DNA of 64,000 bases from NCBI RefSeq assembly GCF_900108105.1, contig NZ_FNUR01000012.1:55804-119803 (forward strand). Reading direction: 5' to 3'. Within the stretch, counting starts at the first letter, position 1. Each line of letters opens with the position of its first letter. The DNA comes from Butyrivibrio sp. Su6. Its GTDB lineage: Bacteria; Bacillota; Clostridia; Lachnospirales; Lachnospiraceae. The translations under genes and the position numbers were made by a program. This document shows, piece by piece, positions 61,641 to 64,000 of the stretch. Under the pieces are notes generated by a model. It saw only the letters and a program-made list of their open reading frames with translations, was not told where the DNA came from and searched no databases.

Positions 61641-62090
61641 ATGAGCGAAAAAAAATTTGACGAACTTCAAAAACTATATGATAGCACAAAGATAGGATCT
61701 CTTGTACAAGAGATCTGTGAGTATTACTCTACTCAGGATGGTTATGAGGATAACTCATATCAGGACGAGATTGAGCCTACTGAGATTGTTGAATCTATCT
61801 ATGTTCTGTTCTGCCTTCAGAGCAGGGAACAGATATTGGATGAAATGGCTTTGGTTCAAAAGAAATACCCAACCATTTATTCATCAATTAAATCTCTGCA
61901 TAATACTCTTTTGGTGAACATGGACTATCAGTCTTTAGAGGCAAACTGCGCTGAAAAAATAGCAGCTTACGCCAAAGACACTTCCAGTAACGAAGTACTG
62001 TCTCATGCGGATATGTTCTCACGCTCAAGCAATAATCTCGCTGAAGCTGAGGACAAGTTTTACACATGGCTTCACTCAAGGAGTAGATAA
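61641..62090 (+). CDS. Uncharacterised acidic helical protein
   Basis: This is a 149-residue protein beginning MSEKKFDELQKLYD. It is acidic, with no signal or TM, and is predicted to be mostly helical. I do not recognise a family. The longer frame upstream overlaps murI and is unlikely. The gene is divergent from murI and its last 15 bp overlap the convergent SH3-domain gene. Coding status is supported by its length, composition and the promoter-like sequence. Confidence 0.6.
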   Translation: MSEKKFDELQKLYDSTKIGSLVQEICEYYSTQDGYEDNSYQDEIEPTEIVESIYVLFCLQSREQILDEMALVQKKYPTIYSSIKSLHNTLLVNMDYQSLEANCAEKIAAYAKDTSSNEVLSHADMFSRSSNNLAEAEDKFYTWLHSRSR

Positions 62091-62828
62091 GTACTTCATA
62101 GAAGCGTAAAGCTGCATGTTTTCATACTCTACCAAAGCCCAATAGCCATCACTACTTACAGCGATTCTCTTCAGTGTTGTTCCTTTTTGAGCTATTGCTT
62201 TGATAGTGCTCGCATCTTCAGAGCTTGGCACAGACCTAAGGTTAAGATCTGCCGTCAGAGTAACTGTGTCATTGGTCAGTGTATATCCCTCAGGAATCGC
62301 TGTCACAACAGTCTCCTGAGTATCTGGATCGTTCATATATCTATCAAATATTTTCACTTTGGCAAAAAAGACAAGCAAAGCAAGAATAAAGACGCCTGTT
62401 ATAACAGAGGCTACTCTTACGAGAAGCTCCGGTGTTATGCCTCTATGTGACTCTTCGTCTTCATCGTCGTCATCATAGTCATCTTCATCGTAATCTTCAT
62501 CCTCATCCTCGTCTTCATCATAATCATCTTCTTCACGATCATCCTGGTAATCGCGCTCTCTGCGAGGCCTTGGACTTGGACCCTGCTTTTCTTCTTTTTC
62601 CTCAGGTTCCTCTTCAGGCCTGGATGATTGATTTTTCGCCTGCTCACGAAGGAACTCTTCGCGCTCTTCTGCCGTAAAAAATGAATAAGGATCTTCTATT
62701 TCAATATTGTTGATCTCTGTAGTGGCAAATAAATCCTTGGGCTCTTCTGCCTTGATATCTTTGTTATCCTTGCCACCCTCAACTTCTCTTTTTTTGTAAT
62801 CAGAAAAATTAGTAATCTTATCTCCCAA
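62076..62828 (-). CDS. Membrane-anchored SH3-domain protein with acidic tract
   Basis: The 250-residue protein has a charged cytoplasmic N-terminus with a very acidic Asp/Glu tract (about 95-125), one TM helix (about 137-157) and an external bacterial SH3-like domain (about 190-248, with LNLRSVPSSEDAS and GYWALVEYE). SH3b domains often bind peptidoglycan, so this may connect the cytoplasm to the wall. The partner is unknown. It lies between the unknown gene and trxA. Confidence 0.8.
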   Translation of the reverse strand: MGDKITNFSDYKKREVEGGKDNKDIKAEEPKDLFATTEINNIEIEDPYSFFTAEEREEFLREQAKNQSSRPEEEPEEKEEKQGPSPRPRRERDYQDDREEDDYDEDEDEDEDYDEDDYDDDDEDEESHRGITPELLVRVASVITGVFILALLVFFAKVKIFDRYMNDPDTQETVVTAIPEGYTLTNDTVTLTADLNLRSVPSSEDASTIKAIAQKGTTLKRIAVSSDGYWALVEYENMQLYASMKYLSTP

Positions 62829-62890
62829 AACGTTTCTCCCAATTAATCAGATCTTTTACCTGATTTCAAACCTTGGTCCCCTAACAGAAA

Positions 62891-62912
62891 GTGCTGACCC
62901 TTAGGCCAGCAC
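62891..62912 (-). terminator. Terminator-like stem at the end of trxA
   Basis: A 9-bp stem with one G-T pair (62891-62899 with 62904-62912) contains the trxA stop codon. The following T-run is short, so termination may be partial. Confidence 0.5.
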
Positions 62913-63221
62913 CTTATCTATGATACCCTGAAGTTTTGTCTTATTTAATGCTCCAACTGCTGTCTCGATAACCTCTCCATCCTTAAAGAATGCAAACATT
63001 GGAATCGACATAACGTTATATTTCTGAGCAATGTCAGGTGACTGATCTACATTTATCTTTCCTACTTTAAGCTCCCCTTCGTACTCATCAGCAAATTCAT
63101 CGATAAGTGGCGCCATCATTTTGCAAGGACCGCACCAGTCTGCAGAGAAATCAACAAGAACCGGTAATTTGCTTTTCAATACTTCCTCATCAAAGTTCTG
63201 ACTGTTTAAATTATAGTCCAT
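62901..63221 (-). CDS. trxA: Thioredoxin
   Basis: The 106-residue protein has the active site WCGPC at about residue 30 and the cis-proline segment SIPMFAFF. It reduces cytoplasmic disulfides and could serve the methionine-sulfoxide reductase above. Its ATG overlaps the trmB stop (TAATG), so it is translationally coupled. Confidence 0.96.
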   Translation of the reverse strand: MDYNLNSQNFDEEVLKSKLPVLVDFSADWCGPCKMMAPLIDEFADEYEGELKVGKINVDQSPDIAQKYNVMSIPMFAFFKDGEVIETAVGALNKTKLQGIIDKVLA

Positions 63222-63874
63222 TATTTAATCCCCTTTCTGCTTACAATGTATTTGTAAATTGGATTACCTAGTGATGAGAACTTCTCCTCATACTCTGTCA
63301 TCACGTTGCCCTCATTCATAACAGGGTCATGATGAAGATCGTATGTTACTGCATCTAAGTTCCAGCCTGCAGGTTCCACCTCATCAAGTGCAAACTGAAA
63401 AAGATCCTTATTATCAGTCTTGAACTCTACAACGCCATCCGGTCTTAAGATTTGGTCATATCTTCCAAGGAACTGCCTTGATGGAAGACGCCTTTTAGCG
63501 TGTCTGTCCTTAGGCCAAGGATCTGAGAAGTTAAGATAAATCTTATCTACCTCCGCCGGAGCAAATACTTCCGTTATATCTTCTGCATCCATTCGGATGA
63601 ACTTAACATTTGGTAAAAGAAGCTGTTCCTGTTTCTGGATCGCTCTGAGAAGTACACTTGAATACTTTTCTATACCTACATAATTGATATTGGGATTCAG
63701 TGTAGCCAGGTCCATGAGGAATCTGCCCTTTCCCATTCCAATCTCAATATGAAGTTCATTGTCATTGCCAAAAACTTCTTTTTTCCAAAGACCTTTTAGT
63801 TTCTCCGGATCCTTAACAGTAAAATTGCTATCAGCGATCACCTCACGTGATCCTGCGATGTTTCTTAAGCGCAT
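63221..63874 (-). CDS. trmB: tRNA (guanine-N7)-methyltransferase
   Basis: The 217-residue enzyme makes m7G46 in tRNAs. The SAM motif IEIGMGKGRFL and the family signature INFSDPWPKDRHAKRRL (read in parts) are complete, and the C-terminal TDNKDLFQFAL motif is present. It is coupled to trxA at its end. The start has AAGGA only one base before the ATG; a better spaced GTAGGG lies upstream. Confidence 0.96.
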   Translation of the reverse strand: MRLRNIAGSREVIADSNFTVKDPEKLKGLWKKEVFGNDNELHIEIGMGKGRFLMDLATLNPNINYVGIEKYSSVLLRAIQKQEQLLLPNVKFIRMDAEDITEVFAPAEVDKIYLNFSDPWPKDRHAKRRLPSRQFLGRYDQILRPDGVVEFKTDNKDLFQFALDEVEPAGWNLDAVTYDLHHDPVMNEGNVMTEYEEKFSSLGNPIYKYIVSRKGIK

Positions 63875-63927
63875 TCCTTACCCTACCTGTAATTCTTATA
63901 AGAGAATTTTACAACATTTGAGGAAAG

Positions 63928-63956
63928 TTGAAAAGTTAGCTATTTGAGATTTTAAT
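63928..63956 (+). promoter_or_regulatory. Promoter reading out of the window
   Basis: TTGAAA (63928-63933), 17 bp and TTTAAT (63951-63956) form a fair promoter. An ATG at 63988 may be the start of a gene that continues past the window end. Confidence 0.4.
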
Positions 63957-64000
63957 ATTTCTTCAAATATTGTATTATTTACATACTATGGATAATTCAT

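Noticed and set aside
1..64000. CRISPR arrays, insertion sequences, prophage or integrase genes
   Set aside because: No regularly spaced repeats, transposase or phage-like genes were seen in the window.

Overview
The window looks like a chromosome segment from an anaerobic, plant-polysaccharide-degrading Firmicute of the Lachnospiraceae, most like Butyrivibrio or Pseudobutyrivibrio. This is inferred from gene content and AT-rich codon use, not from a marker gene. Supporting content is Gram-positive signal and lipobox sequences, T-box leaders, oxygen-sensitive class III ribonucleotide reductase (nrdDG), a flavodiiron protein, no respiratory genes, a secreted GH-A-like (DUF5722-type) protein, and intracellular enzymes for pectin, beta-glucosides and maltodextrins. 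Almost all of it is ordinary chromosome; I see no prophage, insertion sequence or CRISPR array.

Layout. 1-12.3 kb: ileS with an Ile T-box, an aquaporin, a cytoplasmic GH28 polygalacturonase, a threonine-aldolase-like enzyme, free-methionine-sulfoxide reductase, a dicarboxylate/glutamate-type symporter convergent with aspA, a DUF1275 membrane protein and rpiB. 12.3-16.3 kb: GH3 beta-glucosidase and an RlmI-like methyltransferase between two identical, inverted tRNA-Gly(GCC) genes, then tRNA-Pro(CGG). 16.3-22.3 kb: an accessory patch with an XRE/TPR regulator plus CPBP protease, an XRE repressor plus membrane protein, a degenerate MocR regulator, an ECF S component and a CbbX/SpoVK-type AAA ATPase. 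22.4-34 kb: the DUF5722 protein, flavodiiron protein, a sensor pair (solute-binding lipoprotein plus hybrid histidine kinase), flavin reductase, greA, fba and a GH13 enzyme. 34-42 kb: a housekeeping block (cca, PEGA protein with poly-Ser tail, rqcP, divIC, then tilS, hpt, ftsH). 42-49.4 kb: two coupled membrane GGDEF proteins, then pectinesterase, proS with a Pro T-box, and kdgK. 49.4-57.3 kb: a nickel/peptide-type ABC locus with a DUF4198-like protein, a methyltransferase and a divergently placed M14-type hydrolase. 57.3-64 kb: a small HAD-like gene behind LexA-like sites, nrdDG with NrdR-like boxes, murI, an unknown gene, an SH3/acidic membrane protein, trxA and trmB.

How genes fit together. 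GH28, CE8 and kdgK are scattered but describe intracellular breakdown of imported (methylated) oligogalacturonides toward KDG-6-phosphate. The symporter and AspA suggest aspartate uptake and conversion to fumarate. The 49.7-57.2 kb locus is the best candidate for something undescribed: its two outward ends carry the same GC palindrome (AACCCCCC-GGGGG-C) fused to the -35 box of two promoters that would transcribe a metal- or peptide-type importer with accessory proteins on one side and a zinc hydrolase on the other. I read it as one co-regulated uptake-and-processing system, possibly for a nickel or cobalt chelate.
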